From: Leifsonia sp. PS1209
GTDB taxonomy: Bacteria > Actinomycetota > Actinomycetes > Actinomycetales > Microbacteriaceae
NCBI RefSeq assembly: GCF_012317045.1
Contig: NZ_CP051154.1
Coordinates: 2,232,001 to 2,296,000 of the forward strand
Reading direction: 5' to 3'
DNA: 64,000 nucleotides
Positions 28,844 through 37,573 of the stretch are shown here, piece after piece (the first letter of the stretch is position 1; each line of letters starts with the position of its first letter). The notes under the pieces are model-generated. The model ran no database searches. It was given only the letters and a program-made list of their open reading frames with translations, and was not told the DNA's origin. The position numbers were made by a program, and so were the translations under genes.

Positions 28844-30006
28844 TACTCGGAGTCTCCCTGCGATGCGGTTGCGCCGTTCTCCCGAGCAGTGATCATGTCG
28901 AGGAAGCGGTCGAAGAGGTAGTTGGCGTCGTGGGGCCCTGCGGCCGCCTCGGGGTGGTACTGCACGCTGAACGCGTTGAGGTCGAGGCAATTGAGCCCCT
29001 CCACCACGTTGTCGTTGAGGCTGAAGTGGCTGACCTCGACGCGGCCGAAGCCCGCCGGGGAGTCGAACACACCGTCGATCGGCGCATCCACGGCGAACCC
29101 GTGGTTCTGCGCGGTGATCTCCACCCGGCCGGTGCGCTTGTCGAGCACCGGCTGGTTGATGCCGCGGTGGCCGAACGGCAGCTTGTACGTGCCGAGGCCG
29201 AGCGCGCGGCCGAGCAGCTGGTTGCCGAAGCAGATGCCGAAGTACGGGACGCCGGCCCTCAGCACCTCCTGCAGCAGCGCGACGTGCTTGCCGGACGCCT
29301 GGGGGTCACCTGGCCCGTTCGAGAAGAACAGGGCGGACGGCTGCAGTTCCAGCACATCCCTGGCCGACACCATCTGCGGGAGCACGTGCACGTCGAGGCC
29401 GCGCGCTGCGAGGTTCTCGAGCGTCGACTTCTTCACACCGAGGTCGAGAACGGCGACGGAGCCGACCTTCTCGCCGACCGCGGGGACCGTGAACGGCTCG
29501 GGCGTCGACACCTCGGCGGACAGGTTGGTTCCCGCCATCGTCGAGGTGGACCGCACGAGTTCCAGCTGCTCCCCGTCGGTGAGGTCGAAGTCCTCGCCGG
29601 AGAAGATGCCGGAACGCATCGCGCCCGCCGACCGGATGTGCCTGGTCACCGCGCGCGTGTCGATCCCGCTGATGCCGACGACGCCCTGGGCGACCAGGTC
29701 GTCGTCGAGGCTGCGCTGGGCGCGGAAGTTGGACACGATGCGGCTGGGCTCGCGCACGACGTAGCCGGCGACCCAGATCTGGCGGGACTCCATGTCTTCG
29801 TCGTTCGTGCCCGTGTTGCCGATGTGCGGAGCCGTCATCAGGACGATCTGGCCCGCGTAGCTCGGGTCGGTCAGCGTCTCCTGGTATCCGGTCATGCCGG
29901 TGGAGAACACCGCTTCGCCGAACGTGCGGCCGACAGCGCCGTACGCCCGTCCGACATAGCGGGTTCCGTCTTCGAGGACGAGGACGGCGGGGGTTGCCTG
30001 CGCCAC
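28843..30006 (-). CDS. carA: Carbamoyl-phosphate synthase, small (glutaminase) subunit
   Basis: Hydrolyses glutamine and passes ammonia to CarB. Two GTG starts are in frame: 30018 and 30006. The second follows AGGTG by a few bases and begins right after the upstream stop, so I choose 30006 (387 aa). The N-terminal domain has [14 protein letters not shown] and [16 protein letters not shown]. The class I glutaminase triad is Cys in [12 protein letters not shown] and His/Glu in QYHPEAAAG. Both partners serve pyrimidine and arginine synthesis. Confidence 0.96.
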
Positions 30007-30007
30007 G

Positions 30008-30544
30008 TCACACCTCACTTTCCGTGCTGGTTCCCGCCTGATGGCCGGCGGGGAGAATGGATTCGACCGCGGCGATCACCGGCGCCCGGTCGGCCGGGTC
30101 GACGACCCGGAAGAAACTGTCTGCCGCCACGCCGCCGCTGGTGGTCCAGGAGAGACGGAGAAGTCCGTCCTTCTCGACCACGCGGTCGATGGCGGTGGTC
30201 GCCGCCCCGAGGCCGGTGATCGCCGACGACGGGATGTAGACGGGCTGCTCGCCGGGGATGGCGACGCTGACGCCGTCCTCCGTCACGCTCAGTTCGGCCT
30301 TGCCGCGGAACGAGAGCCCGGGGAGCGCGAGGCGCTCCAGGTGCTCCCCGCCCTTGGTGGTGGCGACGTAGAAGGTCGCGACGCGCGCGAGCGGCTGGGC
30401 TGCGGCGGGGGCCGCAGCCGGGGCAGCGTATCCGCCGCCCGCCGATCGGTCGCGTCGCACGCGTCGTCGCCAGCCCCAGACGATCAGCAGGACAGCGACG
30501 ACCAGGACGGCCGCGACGACCAGGACGGGGACGAGCTTATCCAC
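30008..30544 (-). CDS. PH-like membrane protein between pyrC and carA
   Basis: A 178-aa protein of unknown function. Residues 4-24 form one membrane helix ([20 protein letters not shown]), followed by a basic stop-transfer stretch (RRRVRRDR), an Ala/Pro linker, and a soluble domain of about 120 residues with alternating strands ([59 protein letters not shown]) that reads like a PH-type beta domain. A protein of this layout lies at the same place in mycobacteria (the pyrC-carA interval). The GTG start overlaps the pyrC stop by 8 nt and the stop abuts carA, so it is a true operon member. Role unknown. Confidence 0.8.
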   Translation of the reverse strand: MDKLVPVLVVAAVLVVAVLLIVWGWRRRVRRDRSAGGGYAAPAAAPAAAQPLARVATFYVATTKGGEHLERLALPGLSFRGKAELSVTEDGVSVAIPGEQPVYIPSSAITGLGAATTAIDRVVEKDGLLRLSWTTSGGVAADSFFRVVDPADRAPVIAAVESILPAGHQAGTSTESEV

Positions 30545-31892
30545 GCAGTGCCTCCTCGTAGTGTCCGGCGACCGCCCTCGCGCGGGCGGCGACCTCCTCC
30601 GCGTCGGAGACCGCGCCGTCGAAGACGGTCGGGTACCCGTGGTGGAAGGTCGCGATGACGCGGCCGGGGAGCGTCATCGACAGATAGGGAGAGTTGATGC
30701 CCTTTCCGGCGAGGTCTCCGGTGGAGAACGACCGGGAGGCAGCGGGGTCGTAGAGGGTGAACTCCGCGGGAGCCCCCTGCTCGATCGCCTGGCCGTGACC
30801 GGCCAGCCTGCCGATGCGCGCCGGGGTGTGCGAGAGCACGCGGGCGACGTCTGCCCAGCCGAGCATCCCGTTCTGCACCACGGAGGCGTGCACCACCGAG
30901 AGCGCGGATTCCAGGCCGACCATGCCGAACGCGGCGGCATCCCACTCGCAGTCCTTCGACTCGACGGGATGCGGGGCGTGGTCGGTGGCGACGATGTCGA
31001 TGGTGCCGTCCGCGAGCCCTGCCCGCAGCGCCTCGACGTCCTCCGACCGGCGCAGCGGCGGGTTCACCTTGTATCGGGCGTCGTAGCCGCTCGCCAGGTC
31101 TTCGGTGAGGATCAGGTGGTGCGGGGTGACCTCGGCCGTCACGTCGATGCCGCGGGCCTTCGCCCAGCGGATCACGTCGACGGAACCGGCGGTCGAGACG
31201 TGGCAGACGTGCAGGCGGGAGCCGACGTGCTCGGCGAGGAGCACATCCCGCGCGATGATCGACTCCTCGGCCACGGCGGGCCAGCCCGCCAGCCCCAGCT
31301 CGCCGGACAGCGCACCCTCGTTCATCTGCGCGCCGACGGTCAGCCGCGGCTCCTGGGCGTGCTGGGCGATGACGCCGTCGAACGCCTTGACGTATTCGAG
31401 CGCCCTGCGCATCAGCAGCGGGTCGGAGACGCACTTGCCGTCGTCCGAGAACACCCGCACGCGTGCACGGGAGTCTGCCATCGCGCCGAGCTCGGCCAGC
31501 CGCTCGCCCTCCAGGCCGACGGTGACGGCGCCGATCGGGCGCACCGTGGCGTAGCCTGCGGCGTCGCCCAGGCTCAGCACCTGCTCGACCACACCGGCCG
31601 TGTCGGCCACCGGGGAGGTGTTTGCCATCGCGAACACCGAGGTGAAGCCGCCGGCCGCCGCAGCGCGGGTGCCGGTCAGGACCGTCTCACTCTGCTCGTA
31701 GCCCGGCTCGCGCAGGTGCGTGTGCAGGTCGACCAGGCCGGGGAGCGCGAGCAGCCCGTCCGCATCGACCACCGTCGCGCCGGCAGCGGACAGCCCGGTG
31801 CCCAGCTCCGCGATCCTGCCGCCGCTCACCAGCAGGTCGGCACGCGTGCCGCCTGCGAGCGTCGCTCCCGCGATCAGATACTTCTCGTTCAT
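30537..31892 (-). CDS. pyrC: Dihydroorotase
   Basis: Cyclises carbamoyl aspartate to dihydroorotate. A 451-aa class I amidohydrolase with the metal-binding [40 protein letters not shown] and catalytic Asp in ATDHAPH; conserved end-loop FHHGYP. The ATG at 31892 overlaps the pyrB stop by 4 nt. Confidence 0.97.
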   Translation of the reverse strand: MNEKYLIAGATLAGGTRADLLVSGGRIAELGTGLSAAGATVVDADGLLALPGLVDLHTHLREPGYEQSETVLTGTRAAAAGGFTSVFAMANTSPVADTAGVVEQVLSLGDAAGYATVRPIGAVTVGLEGERLAELGAMADSRARVRVFSDDGKCVSDPLLMRRALEYVKAFDGVIAQHAQEPRLTVGAQMNEGALSGELGLAGWPAVAEESIIARDVLLAEHVGSRLHVCHVSTAGSVDVIRWAKARGIDVTAEVTPHHLILTEDLASGYDARYKVNPPLRRSEDVEALRAGLADGTIDIVATDHAPHPVESKDCEWDAAAFGMVGLESALSVVHASVVQNGMLGWADVARVLSHTPARIGRLAGHGQAIEQGAPAEFTLYDPAASRSFSTGDLAGKGINSPYLSMTLPGRVIATFHHGYPTVFDGAVSDAEEVAARARAVAGHYEEALRG

Positions 31893-32845
31893 GCCAAGTC
31901 CTCCCGATCTCCACCGGACAGCAGGAGGTACAGAGCGGCCATTCGAACGGAAACCCCGTTGGCCACTTGTTCCCTGACCGTCGAGCGGGGCGAGTCCGCC
32001 GCCGCCGCCGAAATCTCCAGACCCCGATTCATCGGACCGGGGTGCATCACAATGCTACCGTCGCCGAGCCGGGCGAGACGTTCGTCGTCCAGCCCCCAAC
32101 GGCGCGAATACTCCCTGGTGTTCGGGAAGAACGCCGCGTTCATCCTCTCGCCCTGGATGCGGAGCATCATCACCACGTCCGGTCCTGCGTCGATCGCGGC
32201 GTCGAGGTCGTAGCCGATCCTCGCCGGCCAGCCGGACGCATCCACCGGCAGCAGGGTGGGCGGCGCCACCAGCGTGACGTCGGCGCCGAGGGTCTCCAGC
32301 AGCCAGACGTTCGAGCGCGCCACCCGCGAGTGCAGGATGTCGCCGACGATGGTCACCGTTACGCCGTCGAGGTCGCGGCCCCTGGATGCAGCACCGTGCA
32401 GCCTGCGCCGCATGGTGAACGCGTCGAGCAGCGCCTGGGTGGGGTGCTCGTGCATCCCGTCTCCGGCGTTGACGATGCCGGCGTCGATCCAGCCGCTGGC
32501 GGCGAGCGTCTGCGGGGCTCCCGATGCGCTGTGCCGGATGACGACGGCGTCCGCGCCCATCGCGGCGAGCGTCTGCGCGGTGTCCTTCAGGCTCTCGCCC
32601 TTGGAGACGCTGGAGCCCTTCGCGCTGAAGTTGATCACGTCGGCGGAGAGCCGCTTGGCCGCAGCCTCGAACGAGATGCGGGTGCGGGTCGAGTCCTCGA
32701 AGAAGAGGTTGACGACGGTCTTGCCGCGCAGCGTCGGAAGCTTCTTGACCTCGCGCTCCTGCACGTCGGCCATGTCCTCGGCCACGTCCAGGATGCGGAT
32801 GGCGTCGTCGCGCCCGAGGGTGCGGGTGGAGAGGAGGTGCCTCAT
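31889..32845 (-). CDS. pyrB: Aspartate carbamoyltransferase, catalytic subunit
   Basis: Joins carbamoyl phosphate and aspartate. The 318-aa protein has the carbamoyl-phosphate motif [24 protein letters not shown], the HPTQ-type loop [13 protein letters not shown], and [11 protein letters not shown] with MHPGPMNRG near the end. No regulatory PyrI subunit is present, as usual in gram-positive bacteria. Coupled to pyrR by ATGA. Confidence 0.98.
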   Translation of the reverse strand: MRHLLSTRTLGRDDAIRILDVAEDMADVQEREVKKLPTLRGKTVVNLFFEDSTRTRISFEAAAKRLSADVINFSAKGSSVSKGESLKDTAQTLAAMGADAVVIRHSASGAPQTLAASGWIDAGIVNAGDGMHEHPTQALLDAFTMRRRLHGAASRGRDLDGVTVTIVGDILHSRVARSNVWLLETLGADVTLVAPPTLLPVDASGWPARIGYDLDAAIDAGPDVVMMLRIQGERMNAAFFPNTREYSRRWGLDDERLARLGDGSIVMHPGPMNRGLEISAAAADSPRSTVREQVANGVSVRMAALYLLLSGGDREDLA

Positions 32846-33432
32846 GCGCCGGCCTCCGCACTGCCCTCGGCATCCGCGGCGTCCGTCAGGCCGTCCTCGA
32901 TGGTCACTGCCTCGTCCCCGTCGATCTCGGTGAGCAGCACGTTGATGCGCTCCGAGGCGGCGGACGGCAGGTTCTTGCCGACGAAGTCCGCCCGGATCGG
33001 CAGCTCGCGGTGGCCGCGGTCGACCAGCACGGCGAGCCGGACCGCGCGCGGCCTGCCCAGGTCGCTCAGCGCATCCAGTGCCGCCCGGATGGTGCGCCCC
33101 GAGTACAGCACGTCGTCGACCAGCACGACGGTCTTGCCGTCGATGCTGCCCGGCAGCGAGGTGGGCGCCGGGGTGCGGGTGGGGTTGCGGGAGAGGTCGT
33201 CGCGGTACATCGTCACGTCGAGCGCGCCGACGAGGTCGGCCGGCGATGCGACCGCCTGTGGCTCGATCCGCTGGATGTTCTCCGCGATCCTCCGCGCGAG
33301 GACGACCCCGCGTGTGGGGATCCCCAGGATGATGAGATCGTTCGTACCCCGGTTGGACTCCAGGATCTCGTGGGAGATCCGAGTCAACGCCCGGGTGATG
33401 TCAGCGTGTTGCAGCACTGTTCGCACTGTCAT
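32842..33432 (-). CDS. pyrR: PyrR: RNA-binding pyrimidine regulator / uracil phosphoribosyltransferase-like
   Basis: A 196-aa PRTase-fold protein that senses UMP/PRPP and binds a hairpin in pyr mRNA. It starts [19 protein letters not shown] and carries [15 protein letters not shown], the PRPP loop [18 protein letters not shown], and [19 protein letters not shown]. It is the first gene of the pyr operon, with a PyrR-type RNA hairpin just before its SD (33447-33462), suggesting translational autoregulation as shown for mycobacterial pyr. The last 20 residues are an Ala/Glu-rich tail beyond the usual end. Confidence 0.96.
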   Translation of the reverse strand: MTVRTVLQHADITRALTRISHEILESNRGTNDLIILGIPTRGVVLARRIAENIQRIEPQAVASPADLVGALDVTMYRDDLSRNPTRTPAPTSLPGSIDGKTVVLVDDVLYSGRTIRAALDALSDLGRPRAVRLAVLVDRGHRELPIRADFVGKNLPSAASERINVLLTEIDGDEAVTIEDGLTDAADAEGSAEAGA

Positions 33433-33437
33433 GCCGA

Positions 33438-33494
33438 CCTCCTTCCCCGCCTCACAGGACGGCTGTTAAAGGATGTCTACCGCGAACGAGCATA
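33438..33494 (-). promoter_or_regulatory. pyr operon leader: PyrR-binding hairpin overlapping the SD, with putative -10
   Basis: On the minus strand the bases at 33462-33447 read CCGUCCUGUGAGGCGG and fold as CCG-(bulged U)-CC, loop, GG-CGG. The top contains CUGUGA, fitting the CNGNGA loop known for PyrR target RNAs. The SD GGAAGGAGG (33446-33438) follows with no gap, so bound PyrR would mask it. No terminator follows, which argues for translational rather than attenuation control. A TATGCT (33494-33489) is a possible -10; its -35 is unclear. Confidence 0.72.
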
Positions 33495-33511
33495 GCAGGA
33501 GCCCGCGATGC

Positions 33512-34258
33512 TCAGTTCTTCGCGAGGAACGAGGTGAACGCGGCGCTGTCATCGACCTTGCCGGTGAACTGCTTGCCGTCCACGAGCACGGTCGGCGTGC
33601 CCTGGATGGTGTCCAGCACCTTCGTGCCGTCCACGGTGATGGGACCGGTCTGCGAGTGCGCAGTGTTCGCCTGCGCCCACGCCTGATACGGGCCGCTGCG
33701 GCCGAGGCAGTCGGTGATGTCGGTCATGCCGCCGTCCGTGGCGAGCTTCGCCAGCTGCTCGTTGGTCAGCCCGTTGGAGTTCTCCTCCGGCTGGTTGGCG
33801 AACAGCGCCGTGTAGTAGTCCAGAGCGCTGTTCGGCTCCTTCACCGCCACGCAGGTGAGCGCCGCGGAAGCGCGGGTGGAGTATCCGGTGCCGTTCGATG
33901 CCCGGTCGAGGAACGTCAGCGGGTGCAGGCGGAGCGTGATCGTGCCGTCCGAGACCGCCTTCGCCAGTGTGTCTCCGTTGGCCTTCTCGAACGCGCCGCA
34001 GACCGGGCACATCGGGTCGAACCAGATGTCGACGTGCTTGGTTCCCGTGCCCGCCTTGATGTAGCCGTCGTCGAAGTTGACCGCGCCGTCCGTGCCGGTC
34101 GGAGCCTTCGCCGTGGCGACAGGGACCGAGCCGTTGCCCCCGACCAGCGAGCACGCGGCCGTGCCGGCCACGAGGGCGATGGCGATGAGCGCTGCGCCGA
34201 GTGCGCGCACCCCCGCTCGCCGTCCGGATGAGCGTCGAAGGGAGGTGGTGCTGCGCAT
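33512..34258 (-). CDS. DsbA-family thioredoxin-fold lipoprotein
   Basis: A 248-aa secreted thiol-disulfide protein. The N-terminus has a basic stretch and a hydrophobic signal helix (about 17-35) ending GTAAC, with Cys36 as a possible lipidation site though the box is not canonical. The mature part shows the active-site CPVC (Cys84/Cys87) in DIWFDPMCPVCGAFE, the cis-Pro region IQGTPTVLVDGK, and two more cysteines (TCVAVK, TDCLGR). This matches actinobacterial DsbA-like/thioredoxin-4 proteins that act outside the membrane. It lies alone between a hairpin after nusB and the pyr leader. Confidence 0.85.
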   Translation of the reverse strand: MRSTTSLRRSSGRRAGVRALGAALIAIALVAGTAACSLVGGNGSVPVATAKAPTGTDGAVNFDDGYIKAGTGTKHVDIWFDPMCPVCGAFEKANGDTLAKAVSDGTITLRLHPLTFLDRASNGTGYSTRASAALTCVAVKEPNSALDYYTALFANQPEENSNGLTNEQLAKLATDGGMTDITDCLGRSGPYQAWAQANTAHSQTGPITVDGTKVLDTIQGTPTVLVDGKQFTGKVDDSAAFTSFLAKN

Positions 34259-34287
34259 GGCTCTCGTTCCGCTGGTCTGGCGATCCC

Positions 34288-34324
34288 CCGCCGGGATGCG
34301 CCCTGGTCGGGCGCTCCCCGGCGG
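34288..34324 (-). terminator. Strong GC-rich stem-loop between nusB and the DsbA-like gene
   Basis: Arms at 34288-34303 and 34309-34324 pair over 16 positions with 2 mismatches around a 5-base loop. It follows nusB in the direction of transcription and precedes the DsbA-like gene. No U-run follows, so it is a hairpin-only candidate terminator; a leader element is the alternative. Confidence 0.5.
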
Positions 34325-34337
34325 CCGGGCGCTGGTC

Positions 34338-34754
34338 TTACTTCGGTTTGTTCTGCGCGATCTTCGCGAGAAGACCGTTGATGAAGCCGGCCGAGTCGTC
34401 CGTGGACAGCACGGTCGCCGCCTCGACGGCTTCGGAGATGGCGACGCCGTCCGGCACCTGCTCGTTGAAGAGCAGCTCCCAGACGCCGATGCGCAGGATG
34501 GCGCGGTCGACGATCGGCATGCGCGCGAGGGTCCAGCCCTGCGCGTACGTCTCGATCTGCTCGTCGATCTCGTCCTGGTTGTCGATGATCCCGTCGACGA
34601 TCTCGCGGGCGTACAGCCACGAGGCTTCGCGCTGCGGCTCGCTGGCCGCGCGCTCCGCCTCGGTCGCGAGTGCCTGGTTCAGCGCGACCTGCCGGACGTC
34701 CGCTCCGTAGAGCACGTCCAGAGCACGCTTGCGGGCTTTGGTCCTGGCGCTCAT
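34338..34754 (-). CDS. nusB: Transcription antitermination factor NusB
   Basis: A 138-aa all-alpha protein that binds boxA RNA with NusE/S10 and promotes rRNA transcription. It has the basic N-terminus MSARTKARKRALDVLYGAD and the conserved IVDRAILRIGVWELLFNEQVPDGVAISEAVEAA and GFINGLLAKIA. The ATG abuts the efp stop with no gap, giving the usual efp-nusB pair. Confidence 0.96.
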   Translation of the reverse strand: MSARTKARKRALDVLYGADVRQVALNQALATEAERAASEPQREASWLYAREIVDGIIDNQDEIDEQIETYAQGWTLARMPIVDRAILRIGVWELLFNEQVPDGVAISEAVEAATVLSTDDSAGFINGLLAKIAQNKPK

Positions 34755-35318
34755 CTAGTCGTTGACGCGACCGAGGTAGTCACCGGTGCGGGTGTCGACC
34801 TTGACCTTGGTGCCGGTCTCGAGGAACAGCGGGACCTGGATCTGGTAGCCGGTCTCCACGGTCGCCGGCTTGGTGCCGCCGGTGGAGCGGTCGCCCTGCA
34901 GGCCCGGCTCGGTGTAGGTGATCTCCAGCACGACGGAGGCGGGGAGCTCGACGTAGAGCGGCTCGCCCTCGTGCAGCGCGACGGTGACGTTCTGGTTCTC
35001 GAGCATGAAGTTGGCTGCGTCGCCGACGACGGTGCCGGAGATGCTGATCTGGTCGTAGTCGCTGGTGTCCATGAAGACGAAGTTCTCGCCGTCCTGGTAC
35101 AGGTACTGGTAGTCGCGACGGTCGACGTTCGACGTCTCGATCTTCGATCCGGCGTTGAAGGTGCGGTCGACGGTCTTGCCGCTGGTGACGTTCTTCAGCT
35201 TGGTGCGGACGAACGCGCCGCCCTTGCCCGGCTTGACGTGCTGGAACTCGATCACGGTCCAGAGCTGGCCGTCCATGTTGAGGACGATGCCGTTCTTGAT
35301 GTCAGCGGTTGTTGCCAT
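34755..35318 (-). CDS. efp: Translation elongation factor P
   Basis: Relieves ribosome stalling at polyproline. Start ATG at 35318 ([20 protein letters not shown]), giving the standard 187 aa; longer in-frame readings extend into the leader. The tip residue is Lys32 in [10 protein letters not shown]. Domains II and III follow ([12 protein letters not shown], the family signature [18 protein letters not shown] and [24 protein letters not shown]). No EpmA/EarP modification genes are nearby. Confidence 0.97.
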   Translation of the reverse strand: MATTADIKNGIVLNMDGQLWTVIEFQHVKPGKGGAFVRTKLKNVTSGKTVDRTFNAGSKIETSNVDRRDYQYLYQDGENFVFMDTSDYDQISISGTVVGDAANFMLENQNVTVALHEGEPLYVELPASVVLEITYTEPGLQGDRSTGGTKPATVETGYQIQVPLFLETGTKVKVDTRTGDYLGRVND

Positions 35319-35379
35319 GCGTGAGTTCCGTTCGATTGTGGGAGAAGATCCGGGTGGATGCGCGCCGGAGCGGTCCACG

Positions 35380-35427
35380 GTGGCCGGCCACGCACGAAGG
35401 ACGCGGCGGCAGCCTCAAGAGATTCTA
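35380..35427 (-). promoter_or_regulatory. efp leader: possible -10 and a 12-bp palindrome
   Basis: The 113-bp gap upstream of efp holds TAGAAT (35427-35422) as a candidate -10, with a weak TTCGCC -35 eighteen bases upstream inside aroQ. Downstream, GTGGCCGGCCAC (35380-35391) is a perfect 12-bp palindrome of unknown meaning. Confidence 0.35.
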
Positions 35428-35431
35428 GTTG

Positions 35432-35869
35432 TCAGTCGGCGTTTCGGCGAATGTGGGCGAGCGCCAGGCGGTAGGAATCGAACCCGAATCCGGCGATCAC
35501 CCCGCTCGCGACGGCGGAGATGACGCTGGTGTGCCGGAACTCCTCGCGCGCGTGCGGGTTGGACAGGTGCACCTCGATGACGGTGCCGCCGGCCTTGGTC
35601 ACGAGCGAGACCGCATCCCGGAGCGCGTAGGAGTAGTGGGTCCACGCGCCCGCGTTGAGGATGACGGGAGCTCCGCTGTCCGCCGCCTCGTGCAGCCAGC
35701 GCAGGAGCTGGCCTTCGTCGTCCGTCTGGCGGAGGTCGATGGTCGTCTCCGGCGCGTCGGACTGCAGGACGACCCGGAGGTCGTCCAGGGTCTCCGCACC
35801 GTAGACGTCGGGCTCGCGGGTGCCGAGACGCCCGAGGTTCGGGCCGTTGAGGACGAGAACACTGCTCAT
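35432..35869 (-). CDS. aroQ: 3-dehydroquinate dehydratase, type II
   Basis: Third shikimate step. A 145-aa dodecamer-forming type II enzyme with [20 protein letters not shown] (lid Arg), [15 protein letters not shown], and the substrate-site [18 protein letters not shown] holding the catalytic His. It is separated from aroB by 77 nt, in which I see nothing specific. Confidence 0.97.
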   Translation of the reverse strand: MSSVLVLNGPNLGRLGTREPDVYGAETLDDLRVVLQSDAPETTIDLRQTDDEGQLLRWLHEAADSGAPVILNAGAWTHYSYALRDAVSLVTKAGGTVIEVHLSNPHAREEFRHTSVISAVASGVIAGFGFDSYRLALAHIRRNAD

Positions 35870-35946
35870 AGCGGATCAGCCTACCGGCGCAGCGGCGGCG
35901 GATAGCGGACGCGCAGCCGCCAGCTCGGTCACGGTCGTCGCGGTCG

Positions 35947-37074
35947 TCACGAACCGATCTCCTGGTACGCGGCGAACAGCAGGCTCTGGTCGGGACCGGC
36001 GAGCACGGTCGGCCGGGCGATGTCGTCGAGCACGATGAAGCGCAGCAGACTCCCCCGCGCCTTCTTGTCGCGCTGCATCGACGCGAGCAGCGTCTGCCAC
36101 CGGCCGAGCGGGTAGCTCACCGGCAGCGTCAGGGACTCCAGGATGCGACGGTGCCGGTCCACGACCTCGTCGCTCAGCCGTCCGCTCAGCCGGGCGAGCT
36201 CCGCCGCGAACATCATGCCGACGGAGACGGCGGCGCCGTGGCGCCACTGGTAGCGCTCGGCGTGCTCGATGGCGTGCCCGAGCGTGTGGCCGTAGTTGAG
36301 GATCTCGCGGAGTCCCTGCTCGGTGAAGTCCTCCCCGACGACGCGCGCCTTGATGCCGATGGACAGCTCGACCAGGCGGCGGAACTCGTCGGACAACGGA
36401 TCGGTGGCCCGGTCGACGTCGCGCTCGATGATGTCGAGGATCTCCGGTTCGGCGATGAAGCCGTACTTCACGACCTCGCCGAACCCGGCCAGGATCTCGT
36501 TGCGCGGGAGCGAGGTGAGCGTGTCCAGGTCGCAGATCACCGCGGCCGGCGCGTAGAAGGCGCCGACGAGGTTCTTACCCTCCGCCGTGTTGATGCCGGT
36601 CTTGCCCCCGACGGCCGCGTCGACCATCCCGAGCAGTGTCGTCGGCACCTGCACGAGCCGGACGCCGCGCAGCCAGGTGGCCGCGACGAAGCCGGCGAGG
36701 TCGGTCACCGCGCCACCACCGAAGCCGATGACGGCGTCGGAGCGGGTGAAGTCGGCCTGCCCCATCACCTGCCAGCAGAACGCGGCGACCTCGACCCGCT
36801 TGGCCGCCTCCGCATCCGGGACCTCGGCCAGCAGCACCTCGAACTGCCCGACCAGCGACTCGCGCAACTCGGCAGCGGCCGCGCCCAGTGTCGGCGGGTG
36901 GACGATCAGCACCTTGGCGACGCCGCCGCCGAGGTGGTCGGCCAGCTGCGTGCGCAGCCCGCGGCCGACCACCACCGGGTACTGGTCTGCGCCGGGGACC
37001 AGGATCTCGGTCGGCCGGTCGTTGCCGGTCGGCTGGTCGTTCCCGGTGGGCTGGTCGTTCTCGATGGGGGTCAT
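35947..37074 (-). CDS. aroB: 3-dehydroquinate synthase
   Basis: Second shikimate step: NAD- and metal-dependent cyclisation of DAHP. Start ATG at 37074 overlaps the aroK stop as ATGA; 375 aa. The NAD-site GFGGGAVTDLAGFVAATW, VPTTLLGMVDAAVGGKTGIN, AGFGEVVKYG, and metal ligands in LNYGHTLGHAIEH and RHGAAVSVGM are complete. Ahead of the enzyme (which begins at about residue 23, TEILVPG) lies a hydrophilic tail of NDQPTG-type repeats from an 18-bp tandem array. Confidence 0.95.
   Translation of the reverse strand: MTPIENDQPTGNDQPTGNDRPTEILVPGADQYPVVVGRGLRTQLADHLGGGVAKVLIVHPPTLGAAAAELRESLVGQFEVLLAEVPDAEAAKRVEVAAFCWQVMGQADFTRSDAVIGFGGGAVTDLAGFVAATWLRGVRLVQVPTTLLGMVDAAVGGKTGINTAEGKNLVGAFYAPAAVICDLDTLTSLPRNEILAGFGEVVKYGFIAEPEILDIIERDVDRATDPLSDEFRRLVELSIGIKARVVGEDFTEQGLREILNYGHTLGHAIEHAERYQWRHGAAVSVGMMFAAELARLSGRLSDEVVDRHRRILESLTLPVSYPLGRWQTLLASMQRDKKARGSLLRFIVLDDIARPTVLAGPDQSLLFAAYQEIGS
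37006..37059. repeat. 18-bp tandem repeat, three copies, in the 5' end of aroB
   Basis: Units at 37006-37023, 37024-37041 and 37042-37059 differ at a few positions and encode NDxPT(G/E) three times directly after the start MTPIE. It is in frame and before the conserved domain, so copy-number change would be tolerated. Confidence 0.85.
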
Positions 37075-37562
37075 CGCTGTCCTTCCTCGACCCAGGCCGC
37101 GATCTCTTCCACAATGGTGTCGATCGGTCTGGTCGATGTGTCTGCCGTGTAGTCGGCGAGTGCTGTGTAGATGTCGGTGCGGGCGGCGACGAGTCGTTTC
37201 CACGATTCCACGTCGGTGACCAGCGGTCGCTTGCCGTTGCCGATCCTGGCCGCGATGGCCTCGGGGCTCACGGTGAGGAGCACGACTCGGGCGTCGGCCA
37301 GGTCGGCCTGCGTGCCCTGGTCGATGACGGCGCCCCCGCCGAGCGAGACCACGCCGTGCTCTCCGAGCGCCCTGGCCACGATCGCGCGTTCCAGCGCGCG
37401 GAAGTGCGGCTCCCCGCGCTCGGCGAAGATCGCGGAGATGGGCCCGTGCTCGGCGACGATCAGCGAGTCCGTGTCGACGAACGGGACCTTCAGGCGCGCG
37501 GCGAGCCGTTTGCCGATGCGCGACTTGCCCGCCGCCGGCGGACCGATCAGGACGATGGTCAC
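37071..37562 (-). CDS. aroK: Shikimate kinase
   Basis: Phosphorylates shikimate with ATP. The 163-aa P-loop protein begins at a GTG (37562) and has GPPAAGKS at residues 7-14, the substrate-binding DTD at 30-32, GGGAV at 75-79, and the lid KRPLV. It lies 11 nt after aroC and is coupled to aroB. Confidence 0.96.
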   Translation of the reverse strand: MTIVLIGPPAAGKSRIGKRLAARLKVPFVDTDSLIVAEHGPISAIFAERGEPHFRALERAIVARALGEHGVVSLGGGAVIDQGTQADLADARVVLLTVSPEAIAARIGNGKRPLVTDVESWKRLVAARTDIYTALADYTADTSTRPIDTIVEEIAAWVEEGQR

Positions 37563-37573
37563 GGGTGCGGTGC

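Noticed and set aside
33438..33511. Attenuator (terminator/antiterminator) in the pyr leader
   Set aside because: No second hairpin with a U-run exists between the possible -10 and pyrR, so only the SD-linked hairpin is supported.
37006..37059. Short regularly spaced repeats considered as a CRISPR remnant
   Set aside because: Units are contiguous 18-bp in-frame coding repeats in aroB with no spacers and no cas genes nearby.
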